Counted from the stretch's first letter, positions 25,472 to 35,228 are shown. The stretch: DNA of 64,000 nt from Hyphomonadaceae bacterium (GCA_016791385.1 JAEUMR010000040.1:1-64000), one strand, 5' to 3'. The notes: a model not told the origin generated them from the sequence alone. A program made the numbers and translations.

Positions 25472-26270
25472 AGCTGGCAGCGCCATTGCGGCCGATGACG
25501 AGGTGGTCGTGCACCTCAATGCTCACCGTGTTGGCGGCTGCGACGATTTCGCGAGTGATGGCGATGTCTGCGCCAGAGGGCTTGGGATCGCCGCTGGGGT
25601 GGTTGTGCACTAAGATGAGCGATGCGGCGGAAACTTCGAGCGCGCGGCGGGCGATCTCACGCGGATAGACCGGCGCGTGATCGACAGTGCCTTCGTTCAT
25701 CACTTCGTCAGCGATGAGTTGGTTCTTGGCGTCGAGGAAGAGCACGCGGAACTGCTCGCGCGGTTCGTGCTGCATGGCGACGCGGCAATAGTTCACCAGC
25801 TGCGACCAGGATGAGATCACCGGCCGTTGATGCAGCTCGGCTTTGGAGGCGCGCTCCAGCAGCGCTTGCACGATCTTGAGGTCTTGCGCGACGGAAGGCC
25901 CTGCGCCTTTCACTTCGGCGATGCGCTGCGCCGGCGCGCCAAGCACGCCTGCGAGCGTGCCGAACTTGGCTAAGAGAGCTTTCGCCAGCGGCTTGGTGTC
26001 CTGGCGCGGGATGGTGCGGAAGAGGAAGAGTTCGAGCAGTTCGTAATCGGCGAGCGCGCCGGGGCCCGCTTCGTCGAAACGCGCGCGCAACCGCGCGCGG
26101 TGATCGTGGTAGTGCGGTTTTTCCGCCTTGTTCTTGACGCTCGCGGCCTTCGCTTGCGGCGCGATTACCAAAGGCAAAGCGCTGTCGAGCGCGAACGAAA
26201 AACTCTCGGAATCTTCCACCTGCGGCGGCGCCGCCTCGGGGCCGCGCGATTTTCGTGAGCGCCCCGCCAT
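25449..26270 (-). CDS. radC: RadC family JAB-domain protein
   Basis: A 273-aa protein with an Ala/Lys-rich N-terminus, a helix-hairpin-helix-like region ([34 protein letters not shown]) and a C-terminal JAMM metalloprotease fold. The motif is [14 protein letters not shown], with an upstream Glu in EVMNEG. The family name came from a repair phenotype later traced to recG, so its true role is unclear. ATG 26270 lies 9 bases after the map stop; an in-frame TTG directly after the stop is an alternative. Confidence 0.93.
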   Translation of the reverse strand: MAGRSRKSRGPEAAPPQVEDSESFSFALDSALPLVIAPQAKAASVKNKAEKPHYHDHRARLRARFDEAGPGALADYELLELFLFRTIPRQDTKPLAKALLAKFGTLAGVLGAPAQRIAEVKGAGPSVAQDLKIVQALLERASKAELHQRPVISSWSQLVNYCRVAMQHEPREQFRVLFLDAKNQLIADEVMNEGTVDHAPVYPREIARRALEVSAASLILVHNHPSGDPKPSGADIAITREIVAAANTVSIEVHDHLVIGRNGAASFKSLGLL

Positions 26271-26279
26271 AGCTCTCAA

Positions 26280-27110
26280 TCAGCCGGCGAGCTTGTGCGG
26301 TTGATCGATGCCCGCGGGCGAGAGCGTGAAAATCTGCACCCCGTCCTCGGTTACGCCAACCGAATGCTCGTATTGCGAGGAGAGCGACTTGTCCTTGGTG
26401 ACGGCAGTCCAGCCGTCATTGAGCACCTTCACCGCCGGCGAGCCAAGATTGAGCATCGGCTCGACCGTGAACATCATGCCGGGCTTCAGCTCTTCGCCCT
26501 GGCCGGGCTTGCCGAAATGGAGAATGTTCGGCGCATCGTGGAAGACGCGGCCGAGGCCGTGGCCGCAGAACTCGCGCACCACGGAGGTGCGTTCCGCTTC
26601 AGCGAAGCTCTGGATGGCGTGGCCGATGTCGCCGACGGTGGCGCCCGGCTTGATCGCGGCGATGCCGCGCATCATCGCTTCGTAGGTGATGTCCATCAGC
26701 CGCTGCGCTTTGCGCGGCACATCGCCGATGGCGTACATGCGGCTGGTGTCTCCGTGCCAGCCATCGACGATGACAGTCACGTCCATGTTGAGGATGTCGC
26801 CGCTGCGCAGCACGCGGTCGCCCGGGATGCCGTGGCAGACGACGTGATTGAGCGAGGTGCAAAGCGTGTGGCGATAGCCGCGATAGAAGACGCAGGCGGG
26901 CGTAGCGCCGTGGTCGAACACGTACTGGCGGGCGAGGTCGTCGAGACGGCCCGTGGTCACGCCCTCGGCGGCCTCCTTGGCCAGCATGTCGAGGCAGCCG
27001 GCCGCGATCTTACCGGCGGCAGCCATCCCGGCGAAGGCTTCCGCCGGGTCGTAAATCTTGATCTGGCCGATATTGCGCTCGGGCGCTTCGACGGCCTGGA
27101 CGTAGTTCAT
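26280..27110 (-). CDS. map: Type I methionine aminopeptidase
   Basis: A 276-aa enzyme that removes initiator methionine. The five metal ligands are recognisable in NMDVTVIVDGWHGDTSR (two Asp), GHGLGRVFH (His), TVEPML (Glu) and YEHSVGVTEDG (Glu). The His that contacts substrate is in NHVVCHGIPG. ATG 27110 (MNYVQAVEAPERN) has GGAG upstream. The reading frame extends further upstream but without support. It forms an operon with radC. Confidence 0.96.
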   Translation of the reverse strand: MNYVQAVEAPERNIGQIKIYDPAEAFAGMAAAGKIAAGCLDMLAKEAAEGVTTGRLDDLARQYVFDHGATPACVFYRGYRHTLCTSLNHVVCHGIPGDRVLRSGDILNMDVTVIVDGWHGDTSRMYAIGDVPRKAQRLMDITYEAMMRGIAAIKPGATVGDIGHAIQSFAEAERTSVVREFCGHGLGRVFHDAPNILHFGKPGQGEELKPGMMFTVEPMLNLGSPAVKVLNDGWTAVTKDKSLSSQYEHSVGVTEDGVQIFTLSPAGIDQPHKLAG

Positions 27111-27304
27111 GCTTCGCTCCGCTGGGGGCGCTCCATAACATAGGCGCCCGGGTTTGGCATCCGAAGGGGGGCCGGGCGACTCAGTCTGGATCAGCGCCGT
27201 TAACAGGCCCCCTCGGGCGAGGTCTGGGCGCGCCGCCTTCCCTGGCCTAGGTTCCCGCCACGGATCAGGGCCGACGGAGCGGCCGGGCGAACGGGGCGGT
27301 GGCA

Positions 27305-27784
27305 ATGACCAGCATCTATGATTTTACCGCGCGCGATATCGATGGCGTAGAGCGCCCGCTCTCCGCGTACCGCGGCAAGGTGCTGCTGATCGTCAATACC
27401 GCGAGCCAATGCGGCTTTACCTATCAGTACAAGGGGCTTGAAGCGCTGCATCGCAAGTACGCCGACAAGGGCGTCGAGGTGCTTGGCTTTCCGTGCAACC
27501 AATTCGGCAAGCAGGAGCCGGGCAACGCCGAAGAGATCAAGAATTTCTGCTCACTGAACTACGATGTGACGTTTCCGCTGTTCGCCAAGATCGATGTGAA
27601 CGGGCCGAACGCGCACCCGCTCTACGACTACCTGACCAAGCAAAAGGGCGGCGGCCTCATGGGCCGGGGCATCAAGTGGAACTTCACCAAATTCCTGATC
27701 GGCCGCGACGGCACAGTGATCGCCCGTTTCCCCCCTACCGCCAAGCCTGAGGCGCTCGACCGCGAGATCGAGCGGGTGCTGTGA
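27305..27784 (+). CDS. Glutathione peroxidase family (cysteine type)
   Basis: A 159-aa thiol peroxidase of the BtuE/GPx family. The peroxidatic residue is Cys 36 in NTASQCGFT. LGFPCNQFGKQEPG holds the second family cysteine and the Gln, and KWNFTKFLI the Trp. It probably uses thioredoxin as reductant, like other bacterial Cys-type members. A GTG two codons upstream is an alternative start. Its stop overlaps the GTG of the patatin gene. Confidence 0.94.
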   Translation: MTSIYDFTARDIDGVERPLSAYRGKVLLIVNTASQCGFTYQYKGLEALHRKYADKGVEVLGFPCNQFGKQEPGNAEEIKNFCSLNYDVTFPLFAKIDVNGPNAHPLYDYLTKQKGGGLMGRGIKWNFTKFLIGRDGTVIARFPPTAKPEALDREIERVL

Positions 27785-28686
27785 GTCCGCGCATCGGCCT
27801 TGCGCTCGGTAGCGGCGCAGCGCGCGGGTGGGCGCATATTGGCGTGCTCGAAGCGCTGCAGGCTGAAGGAATCGAGCCGCACATCGTCACCGGTTGCTCG
27901 ATGGGCGCTTTGGTGGGCGCAGCGCAGGTTTGCGGCGTACTGCCGGGGCTGAAGGACTTTGCCGAGAAGCTGACCCGACGCGGCGTCGTTGCTCTGCTCG
28001 ATGTCGGCCTCTCCGGCGGCGGCCTTATCAATGGCGCGGCGATCGTGCAGCTGCTGCGCGATCTTGGCGTCAACACCCCGATCGAACAGTGCGCCACGCC
28101 CTTCGCGGCGGTGGCGACCAATCTGGAGACCGGCCGCGAGATTTGGCTGCGCGAAGGGCCGATCGAGGACATGGTGCGCGCCTCGATTTCAATCCCCGGC
28201 GTGTTCAATCCCGCGCGCCACGCCGGCGCTTGGCTCGGCGATGGGGCGCTGGTCAATCCGGTGCCGGTGTCGCTGTGCCGGGCGATGGGCGCGGAAATCA
28301 TCATCGCCGTGCATGTGAACAGCGGCGGCGTCGTCAGCTTCGGCGCCAATACCGACTCGGAGCCGAAAACCCCGCCCGAGTTCGTGCGCAATCTGATCGA
28401 GCAGATGCCCGCTTCGATGCGGGCGCAGGCGGGCGGCATCGTCGCCAGCCTGTTCCCCCCGCCTGCGGTTTCGCCGGGCTATTTCGAGGTGCTGTTCAAC
28501 GCCATCAACATCATGGAAGACCAGATCACGCGCTCGCGCCTCGCTGGCGAGCCGCCGGACATCTTGCTGACGCCGCAACTCGCGAGCGTGGGCCCGCTTG
28601 AATTTCACCGCGCAAAGGACGCCATCGACGAGGGACGCACAGCGATGCAGCAGGCGATGCCGGCGCTGAAGCGGCTGCTGTCGTGA
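27781..28686 (+). CDS. Patatin-like phospholipase (RssA type)
   Basis: A 301-aa serine lipid hydrolase. The oxyanion segment is GLALGSGAARGWAHIG, the nucleophile Ser 40 lies in GCSMG and the catalytic Asp in LGDGALVNPVPV. There is no signal peptide, so it acts in the cytoplasm or at the inner membrane. It starts with GTG inside GTGA shared with the glutathione peroxidase stop, and ends the same way into the Nudix gene, giving a three-gene coupled operon. The substrate is unknown. Confidence 0.93.
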   Translation: MSPRIGLALGSGAARGWAHIGVLEALQAEGIEPHIVTGCSMGALVGAAQVCGVLPGLKDFAEKLTRRGVVALLDVGLSGGGLINGAAIVQLLRDLGVNTPIEQCATPFAAVATNLETGREIWLREGPIEDMVRASISIPGVFNPARHAGAWLGDGALVNPVPVSLCRAMGAEIIIAVHVNSGGVVSFGANTDSEPKTPPEFVRNLIEQMPASMRAQAGGIVASLFPPPAVSPGYFEVLFNAINIMEDQITRSRLAGEPPDILLTPQLASVGPLEFHRAKDAIDEGRTAMQQAMPALKRLLS

Positions 28687-29087
28687 GCGCGCCGAAGACG
28701 CCGCTGCTGACGGTCGATTGCGTCGTGTTCGATGCGGCGGGAAGGCTGCTGCTGATCAAACGGAAGAAGCCGCCGTTCGAAGGTCAGTACGCGCTGCCCG
28801 GCGGTTTCGTCGATCTCGGCGAGACGGTCGAAGCGGCAGCGTTGCGCGAGCTGAAGGAAGAGACCGGCGTCGAGGGCAAGATCGAAACGCTGATTGGCGT
28901 CTATTCCGATCCCACGCGCGATCCGCGCGGGCATACGGTCAGCGCAGCGTTTCTGGTGCGCACGGACGCGGCCTCAGCGCAGGGGGGCGACGATGCGGCC
29001 GAGGCGGATTTTGTAGCGGAGTGGCGCGGGCTCAAGCTCGCGTTCGATCACAACAAAATCGTCGCCGACGCACTGAAACGGTGCTGA
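28683..29087 (+). CDS. Nudix hydrolase
   Basis: A 134-aa hydrolase of nucleoside diphosphates linked to X. The Nudix box is GGFVDLGETVEAAALRELKE, running into ETG. The form resembles ADP-ribose pyrophosphatases. It starts with GTG in a GTGA overlap with the patatin gene and abuts the convergent mlaF end with no spacer. Confidence 0.93.
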   Translation: MSAPKTPLLTVDCVVFDAAGRLLLIKRKKPPFEGQYALPGGFVDLGETVEAAALRELKEETGVEGKIETLIGVYSDPTRDPRGHTVSAAFLVRTDAASAQGGDDAAEADFVAEWRGLKLAFDHNKIVADALKRC

Positions 29088-29849
29088 TCACACCACCGCC
29101 TGGATCGGCCCCTCTGCGCGTCCGGCGATGAACTGATCGACCATCGCGTTGCCGGAAGCGTCGATGGTTGCGGCGGGGCCGCGCCAGACGATCTTGCCGT
29201 TATGCAGCATGGCGATCTCGTCGGCGATCTTGCGGGCGCTGGCCATGTCGTGGGTGATCGAGACGGCGGCGCAGTTCAGCTCCTTCACCATCTCTACGAT
29301 CAGGTCGTTGATCGCATCGGCGGTAATCGGATCGAGGCCCGTGGTGGGCTCGTCGAAGAAGAGAATGTCGGGTTTGGCGATGATGGCGCGGGCAAGACCG
29401 GCGCGCTTTTGCATGCCGCCCGACAACTCCACCGGGCGCACGTCGGCGAACTCCGGCGCAAGCCGCACCTTGCGCATCGCTTCGATCGCCCGCTCGCGCG
29501 CGTCGGCGCGCTTCACATGATCGGCGTAGATCAGGCGGAAGGCGATATTCTCCCAGACGGGCAGAGAATCGAACAGCGCCGCGCCCTGGAACAGCATGCC
29601 GAACTTGCGCATCACCCGGGCGCGGATTTCCTGCGGCATCCTGGTGACGTCGGCGCCGTCGACCAGCACCTGGCCGGCATCGGGTTTCATCAGGCCGAGC
29701 GCGCATTTCAGCGTCACCGACTTGCCCTGGCCCGAGCCGCCGATGACGACGAGCGAGCGGCCGGGGGCGACGTCGAGGTCGACGCCGTCGAGCACTTGGC
29801 GCCCGCGCAGCCGCTTCTTGATGCCGATGAGCTGGAGCTTGGCGGTCAT
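29088..29849 (-). CDS. mlaF: ABC transporter ATPase, MlaF type
   Basis: A 253-aa ATPase of the Mla/Ttg2/MCE lipid transport group, which moves phospholipids between the inner and outer membranes. Walker A is GGSGQGKSV, signature LSGGMQKRAGLARA, Walker B ILFFDEPTTGLDP, followed by the switch His in SITHDMASARK. It pairs with the permease gene 4 bases upstream. No MCE-domain (mlaD) gene is visible in the window. Confidence 0.92.
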   Translation of the reverse strand: MTAKLQLIGIKKRLRGRQVLDGVDLDVAPGRSLVVIGGSGQGKSVTLKCALGLMKPDAGQVLVDGADVTRMPQEIRARVMRKFGMLFQGAALFDSLPVWENIAFRLIYADHVKRADARERAIEAMRKVRLAPEFADVRPVELSGGMQKRAGLARAIIAKPDILFFDEPTTGLDPITADAINDLIVEMVKELNCAAVSITHDMASARKIADEIAMLHNGKIVWRGPAATIDASGNAMVDQFIAGRAEGPIQAVV

Positions 29850-29853
29850 CGCG

Positions 29854-30627
29854 TCACTCCACGAAGAACGCGGTCAGCACGTAGTTCACGGCCAGGATCA
29901 GCACGATGGCGCCGACGACGGCGTTGGTGGCGGCGCGGCCAACGCCGAGCGCGCCGCCTTGGCTGTTATAGCCCTGATAGGCGCCGACCGTGGCGATGAT
30001 GAAGCCGAACACGGCGGCTTTCACCAGGCCAAGGATCACGTCCTGCGATTCCAGGAAGTCGAACGTGTTGCGCAGATAGGTCGCGCCGTTGAAGCCGAGG
30101 CTGTGCACGGCGACGAGATAGCCGCCCATCACGCCGATAATGTCGGCGACCATGACCAGCAACGGCAGCGTCAGCGTCGCGGCGAGCACGCGTGGGGCGA
30201 TCAGGAAGCGGAACGGATCGGTCGACAGCGTGGTCATCGCGTCGATCTGCTCGGTCACGCGCATGGTGCCGATCTCGGCGGCGATGCCGGCGCTGACGCG
30301 GCCGGCGAGCATCAGGCCCGCTAGCACCGGGCCAAGCTCACGCGTGATGCCGAGCACGACGATGTTCGGCACGAAGCTCTCGGCGTTGAAGCGGGCGCCG
30401 CCGACATAGATGTTGAGCGCCAGCGCCGCGCCGATGAAGACGGCAGTGAGGCCGATCACCGGCAGCGAGAAATAGCCGATCTGCATCGCCTGGCGGCCAA
30501 ACTGACCTGCAAACAGCGGCGGCGAGAAACAGGAGCCGGCAGCGCGTCCGGCGAAGGCGGCAAAGCGGCCTATTTCGGCCAGCACTTCGAGCAGGCCCCG
30601 GCCAATTGGCGCAAACGGATTGATCAT
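29854..30627 (-). CDS. mlaE: ABC lipid transporter permease, MlaE type
   Basis: A 257-aa MlaE-family permease with about five to six membrane helices. LAGRVSAGIAAEIGTMRVTEQ is the conserved cytoplasmic loop, and NIVVLGITRELGPVLAGLML another family block. It is coupled to alr by an ATGA overlap at its start and followed by mlaF. Together they form the membrane core of a phospholipid transporter. Confidence 0.93.
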   Translation of the reverse strand: MINPFAPIGRGLLEVLAEIGRFAAFAGRAAGSCFSPPLFAGQFGRQAMQIGYFSLPVIGLTAVFIGAALALNIYVGGARFNAESFVPNIVVLGITRELGPVLAGLMLAGRVSAGIAAEIGTMRVTEQIDAMTTLSTDPFRFLIAPRVLAATLTLPLLVMVADIIGVMGGYLVAVHSLGFNGATYLRNTFDFLESQDVILGLVKAAVFGFIIATVGAYQGYNSQGGALGVGRAATNAVVGAIVLILAVNYVLTAFFVE

Positions 30628-31727
30628 GCCCGCGCCCCAGTCTTGCGCACCGTGCCCGCGAGCGTGGTGAGGATTTCGTATGATGCCGTGCCGGCAAGCG
30701 CGGCGATATCGTCGAGCGGAGCGTTCGGCCCCAAGAACTCGACCATCGCGCCGGGCTGCGCTTCGGCGCAGCCGGTCACGTCGATGATGATGAGATCCAT
30801 CGAGATGCGCCCCAGAATTGGGCGCTTGCCGCCCCCCAGCACGCCATAGCCGCGCCCGGAGAGCGAACGCAAGTAGCCGTCGGCGTAGCCGAGCGCGACG
30901 GTGGCGGTGCGCATCTTTTTTGGCGCGGTGAAGGTCGCGCCGTAGCCGAAGGCCTCGCCGGCTTCGACGTCGCGCACTTGCAGGATGGGTGCGTCGAGCG
31001 TGGCGGCGGCGGCGAGCGCGGGATTGTCCGCATCGAGGCCGCCGGAGCCATAGAGGCCGATGCCGACACGGACCAGATCGAAATGATAGTCCGGTCCGAT
31101 CAACGTCCCGCCGGTGGCGGAGAGGCTCAGCGGCGCTTTAGGGAAGAGCGTTGCCGCATCCTTGAAGCGCTGCAGTTGCACCGCGTTCATCGCGTGCTTC
31201 AGGTCGGAGCTGCAGGCGAGGTGGCTCATCAGCAGCGATAGACCTGCCCCTTTGAGCGCGACGGCTGCGTGGGGAAGCTCTTCGGGGCCGATGCCGAGAC
31301 GGTTCATGCCGGTGTCGATGTGCAGCGCCGCCGGCCCGCGCCCGCCCCACAGCTTGATCTGCGCCAGCGAATTGAGCACGGGGATGAGCTTGGCTTCGCC
31401 GTACTCGGCGGCGTCCGCTTCGCTCGGGCCATTCAGTACAAAAATTTGCGGCCCCTCGCCGAGCGCGCGGCGCGCGATTTGCGCTTCGGCGAGCGTGGCG
31501 GTGAAGAACGTGCGGGCGCCCGCCTGCGCCAAGGCGCGCGCGGCGCCGACAGCGCCAAGGCCATAGGCGTCCGCTTTTACGACCGCGGCGACAGCCGCGC
31601 TCGGCGCGCGCTTCTTGAAGAAGCGCCAATTCTCCTGGATGGCGGCGTAATCGACGCGCAGGCGCGCCAGCCGGCTCGGCTTACGAGCGGGCGGAGAGAT
31701 TGCCGAATCTTGTGTAGCGGCTGTCAA
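30624..31727 (-). CDS. alr: Alanine racemase
   Basis: A 367-aa PLP enzyme making D-alanine for peptidoglycan. The Schiff-base Lys lies in VVKADAYGLG (near 50). HIDTGMNRLGI, GEAFGYGATF (catalytic Tyr region), GYADGYLRS and GRISMDLIIID complete the family pattern. The only start giving the full N-terminus is TTG at 31727, 47 bases inside the 3' end of dnaB; a later start would cut the first strand. The order dnaB-alr-mlaE-mlaF suggests one transcript. Confidence 0.94.
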   Translation of the reverse strand: MTAATQDSAISPPARKPSRLARLRVDYAAIQENWRFFKKRAPSAAVAAVVKADAYGLGAVGAARALAQAGARTFFTATLAEAQIARRALGEGPQIFVLNGPSEADAAEYGEAKLIPVLNSLAQIKLWGGRGPAALHIDTGMNRLGIGPEELPHAAVALKGAGLSLLMSHLACSSDLKHAMNAVQLQRFKDAATLFPKAPLSLSATGGTLIGPDYHFDLVRVGIGLYGSGGLDADNPALAAAATLDAPILQVRDVEAGEAFGYGATFTAPKKMRTATVALGYADGYLRSLSGRGYGVLGGGKRPILGRISMDLIIIDVTGCAEAQPGAMVEFLGPNAPLDDIAALAGTASYEILTTLAGTVRKTGARA

Positions 31728-33162
31728 AGAAGAGCTTCACCTTGCCGATCGGGCCATGGCGCTGTTTGCCGATGATGACTTCGGCCTGGTTGCGCACTTC
31801 ATCCACTTGCCGCATCCACGCGATGTGATCGTCGGTGCCTTCGCGCGGCTCGGCGCGCTCTAGATAGTAGCTTTCCCGATAGACGAACAAGACCACGTCT
31901 GCGTCCTGCTCGATCGAGCCGGATTCACGCAGGTCCGACAGCTGCGGGCGCTTGTCGTCGCGGGTTTCCACCTGACGCGAGAGCTGTGACAGGGCGATGA
32001 CGGGGACTTTCAGGTCCTTGGCCAGCGCCTTGAGGCCCTGGGTGATCTCGCTGACTTCCTGCACCCGGCCGTCGCCGTTCTTTTTCGAGCCGGTGACGAG
32101 TTGGAGGTAGTCAACGACGATGCAGTCGAGGCCGAAGGTGCGTTGCAGGCGGCGGGCGCGGGCTTGCAGCTGGGCGATGCCGATGGCGCCGGTTTCGTCG
32201 ATGTGCAGCGGCAGGCGCTGGAGTTCGATCGCCTTCTCAGCCAGGCGCTCATATTCCTGCTTCGAGATCTTACCGCGGCGGATGCGGTCGGACTCGATTT
32301 CGGCGGCGTCTGACAGAAGGCGCGTCGCCAACTGCTCGGCGCTCATTTCGAGCGAGAAGAAGGCGACCACCCCGCCTTTGACTTCCGGTTTGCCCTCTTC
32401 GGGCGCCTGGTCCCAATGCAGCCGGTTGCGGGCGACGTTGAAGGCGATGTTGGTGGCGAGCGCGGTTTTGCCCATCGACGGGCGTCCCGCGAGGATGATC
32501 AGGTCCGACGGGTGCAGACCGCCGAGCATGCGGTCGAGGTCTTCGAAATTGGTGGCGATGCCGGAGACGTCCGAGGTGCTCTCGTACGCGGCCGCGGCCA
32601 TTTCGATCGAGGTCGTCAGCGCGCTGGAGAAGGGCGAGAAACCGGTGTTGGCGTTGCCGCTTTCGGCCAGCGTGAACAGCGTGCGCTCGGCTTCCTCGAT
32701 GATGTCTTCGGCATCGTGATCGGAGGGCGGGTTCTCGGCCAGATCGGCGATGACATTGCCGACGCGGATGAGTTCGCGCCGCAAGGAAAGATCGTATATT
32801 AGGTCCGCATAGGATTGCGCCTGCGCTGACAGGGGCGCGGCCGCCTCCATCAGCTTCATCAGATAGACTGCCCCGCCGATTTCCTTGATGCCGCCGTCGC
32901 GGGCGAAGCGCTCCTTCAGCGTGACGCCGTCGGCAAGCTCGCCCGCGGTGATCAGTTCGACGCACGCTTCGAAGATGCGGCCATGCACCGGATCGTAGAA
33001 ATGATGCGGCTTCAGGTTCGCGTTGATGCGGTTGTAGGTCTCGTTGTCGAACAGGATCGCGCCCAGCAGCGCCTGCTCGGCCTCAAGATTATGCGGGGCG
33101 GCGCGCGGCGCGTGGGCCGGGGCGCCGGGGACCGGCAGAGGAAGGGCGGGCTGCGAACTCAT
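31681..33162 (-). CDS. dnaB: Replicative DNA helicase DnaB
   Basis: A 493-aa hexameric helicase. The N-terminal DnaB domain (HNLEAEQALLGAILFDNETY) is followed by the RecA-like C-terminal domain with Walker A GRPSMGKTALATNIAF (about 225-240), IVVDYLQLV, and the arginine-finger segment DLRESGSIEQDADVV. Length and motifs are standard. No intein was seen. Confidence 0.98.
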   Translation of the reverse strand: MSSQPALPLPVPGAPAHAPRAAPHNLEAEQALLGAILFDNETYNRINANLKPHHFYDPVHGRIFEACVELITAGELADGVTLKERFARDGGIKEIGGAVYLMKLMEAAAPLSAQAQSYADLIYDLSLRRELIRVGNVIADLAENPPSDHDAEDIIEEAERTLFTLAESGNANTGFSPFSSALTTSIEMAAAAYESTSDVSGIATNFEDLDRMLGGLHPSDLIILAGRPSMGKTALATNIAFNVARNRLHWDQAPEEGKPEVKGGVVAFFSLEMSAEQLATRLLSDAAEIESDRIRRGKISKQEYERLAEKAIELQRLPLHIDETGAIGIAQLQARARRLQRTFGLDCIVVDYLQLVTGSKKNGDGRVQEVSEITQGLKALAKDLKVPVIALSQLSRQVETRDDKRPQLSDLRESGSIEQDADVVLFVYRESYYLERAEPREGTDDHIAWMRQVDEVRNQAEVIIGKQRHGPIGKVKLFFDSRYTRFGNLSARS

Positions 33163-33271
33163 GGGTGCACGATGATGCGATTCGGGAGCGGAACAGTTTC
33201 TGTCCCGCTCCCACGCTTGCTGATATCCCGAGTCGCGGCCGCATCTTCGTTGTTGACGCGGACCGATGGAA

Positions 33272-34264
33272 TCAGCCTTGCCGCGATTCGAGCGCCAGCG
33301 CTGGCGCGCGGCGGGTGCGCCAGAGCGAATAACCTATGCCAGCCGCGAGGATGGCGAAGGTGACGCCAAGCGACCATTCGGCCGGGAATTTGGCGAGGCC
33401 GAGCGCGTCAGCGATGAAGATCTTCGAGCCGATGAAGATCAGCAGCACCGCCAGCGCCTGCTTCAGATAGGCGAAGCGATGCAGCACCGCCGCCAGCGCG
33501 AAATAGAGCGCGCGCAAGCCGAGGATGGCGAAGATGTTCGAGGTGTAGACGATGTAGGGATCGGTGGTGATGGCGAAGATCGCCGGCACGGAATCGACGG
33601 CGAAGACAACGTCGGCGATCTCGATCATGAGCAGCGCCAGGAAGAGCGGCGTCATCAGCGTCAACACTTTGCCGCTGCGCGCGTCGATCTCGCGCACGAA
33701 AAAGCGCGAGCCGTGCAGCTCTTTCGTCAGCGGCAGACGCTGGCTGGCGAAACGATAGACCGGGTTTTCCGAGAGCGGCTTTTCCTTGTTCCAGAGCAGC
33801 ATCTTGATTCCGGTCAGGATCAGGAAGGCGGCGAACAGGTAGAGCACCCAGGCAAATTCGGTGACGAGGGCTGCGCCGAAGCCGATCATCACCGCGCGCA
33901 GCACGATGACGCCGAGAATGCCCCAGAACAGCACCCGGTGCTGGAACTGCCGCGGGATCGCCAGGAACGAGAAGATGGTGGCGATGACAAACACATTGTC
34001 CATCGCCAGGCTCTTCTCGATGATAAAACCGGTCACGTATTCGATGCCGGCCTGTTCGCCGAGTTGAAGCCAAACGAAGGCGCCGAAGCCAAGGCCAAGG
34101 GCGATGTAGAAGGCGGAAAGCAGCAAGCTTTCGCGCACGCCTATTTCCTTTTGACCCTTGTGCAGAACGCCAAGGTCAAAGGCGAGCAGCAGGCCGACAA
34201 GGCCCATAAAGCCGAGCCACATCCAGAGCGGCTGGCCCAGCCAGATTTGTGTGAGCGCTTCCAT
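33272..34264 (-). CDS. TerC/Alx family membrane protein
   Basis: A 330-aa protein with about nine membrane helices. The family Asp-rich motifs are FDLGVLHKG, SLAMDNVFVIATIFS and IADVVFAVDSVPAIFAIT. TerC/Alx proteins export manganese or support metal loading of secreted proteins. A GC-rich leader with a 7-bp stem (34350-34367) lies upstream, but I could not match it to the yybP-ykoY manganese riboswitch. Confidence 0.92.
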   Translation of the reverse strand: MEALTQIWLGQPLWMWLGFMGLVGLLLAFDLGVLHKGQKEIGVRESLLLSAFYIALGLGFGAFVWLQLGEQAGIEYVTGFIIEKSLAMDNVFVIATIFSFLAIPRQFQHRVLFWGILGVIVLRAVMIGFGAALVTEFAWVLYLFAAFLILTGIKMLLWNKEKPLSENPVYRFASQRLPLTKELHGSRFFVREIDARSGKVLTLMTPLFLALLMIEIADVVFAVDSVPAIFAITTDPYIVYTSNIFAILGLRALYFALAAVLHRFAYLKQALAVLLIFIGSKIFIADALGLAKFPAEWSLGVTFAILAAGIGYSLWRTRRAPALALESRQG

Positions 34265-34349
34265 GTTTCCCTCAATGCTGAGGGCGAGCGCGCGGCGGGG
34301 ACGGCCAATCCGGACCTCACATCGAGCTCACCCGATGCGGTCCGACATC

Positions 34350-34367
34350 ACGACGCGAGGGCGTCGT
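34350..34367 (-). promoter_or_regulatory. Hairpin in terC leader
   Basis: ACGACGC and GCGTCGT form a perfect 7-bp stem with a 4-base loop, 86 bases upstream of the terC-family ATG. It could be part of a structured leader or a terminator for xthA-side transcription read-through. No T-tract follows on either strand. Confidence 0.35.
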
Positions 34368-34445
34368 CAGAGGGGCCCGGTCCCGCGCGGCGGAGGTTGG
34401 AAGCGGCTTGCGGCCGTTCAAGAGGCCGGCGCAAAAATTTTCGCT

Positions 34446-35228
34446 CTACGCGAACGTCGCCACGATCGGGACGTGGTCGGAGGCCTTTTCCATCGCCCGC
34501 GCCTGTTTGAAGATGGAAACGGTCTCCAGCGTATCGGCGGCTTGCGGCGAGAGCAGCAGGTGGTCGATGCGGATGCCGTGGTCCTTCTGCCAGGCGCCGG
34601 CCTGATAATCCCAGAAGGTATATTTGTGCGCGGCCCCGTCAGCTTGCAGGTAGGCGTCGGCGAGGCCAAGGTTGAGCAGCGCGCGGTAGGCGGCGCGGGT
34701 CTCCGGTTGGAACAGCGCGTCGGCGGTCCAGACGCGCGGATCGTGGCAATCGGTGTCGCGTGGAATGACGTTATAGTCGCCAGCGATGACGAAGCGCTCT
34801 TCCAGCTTCATCAGCCGTTCAAGATGGGTGCGCAGTGCATCCATGAAGGTGAGCTTGAACTGGAATTTCTCGGTGCCGATGGGGTTCCCATTCGGCGCAT
34901 AGATAGAGGCGACGCGGACCGGTCCTTCGGGCGCTGCGATCACCGCCTCGATGTAGCGGGCCTGTTCGTGATCGAGCCCGGGAATACCGCGCGTGAATTC
35001 TTCGATGCGGTGCTTCGAGAGAATGGCGACGCCATTATAGCTCTTCTGGCCGAACGTCTCGACGTTGAAGCCCATGGCTTCGATCTCGAAGCGCGGAAAG
35101 CGTGCGTCCTCGCACTTGATTTCCTGCAGGCACCAGACATCGGCGCCCACTTCCTCGAACACTTTCAGCGCCGTTGGCAGGCGCGCCATGATCGAATTGA
35201 CGTTCCAGGCGGCGATTTTCAGGGCCAT
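34446..35228 (-). CDS. xthA: Exodeoxyribonuclease III
   Basis: A 260-aa AP endonuclease / 3'-5' exonuclease of base-excision repair. The EEP-fold residues are in AAWNVNSI (Asn), LQEIKCED (Glu), IYAPNG (Tyr), AGDYNVIPRDTD (Asp/Asn) and the C-terminal SDHVPIVA (catalytic Asp-His). ATG 35228 gives the usual MALKIAAWNVNS start. Confidence 0.96.
   Translation of the reverse strand: MALKIAAWNVNSIMARLPTALKVFEEVGADVWCLQEIKCEDARFPRFEIEAMGFNVETFGQKSYNGVAILSKHRIEEFTRGIPGLDHEQARYIEAVIAAPEGPVRVASIYAPNGNPIGTEKFQFKLTFMDALRTHLERLMKLEERFVIAGDYNVIPRDTDCHDPRVWTADALFQPETRAAYRALLNLGLADAYLQADGAAHKYTFWDYQAGAWQKDHGIRIDHLLLSPQAADTLETVSIFKQARAMEKASDHVPIVATFA

Noticed and set aside
34265-34445. Manganese (yybP-ykoY) riboswitch upstream of the terC-family gene
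   Set aside because: A stem is present, but I could not find the conserved riboswitch core segments.
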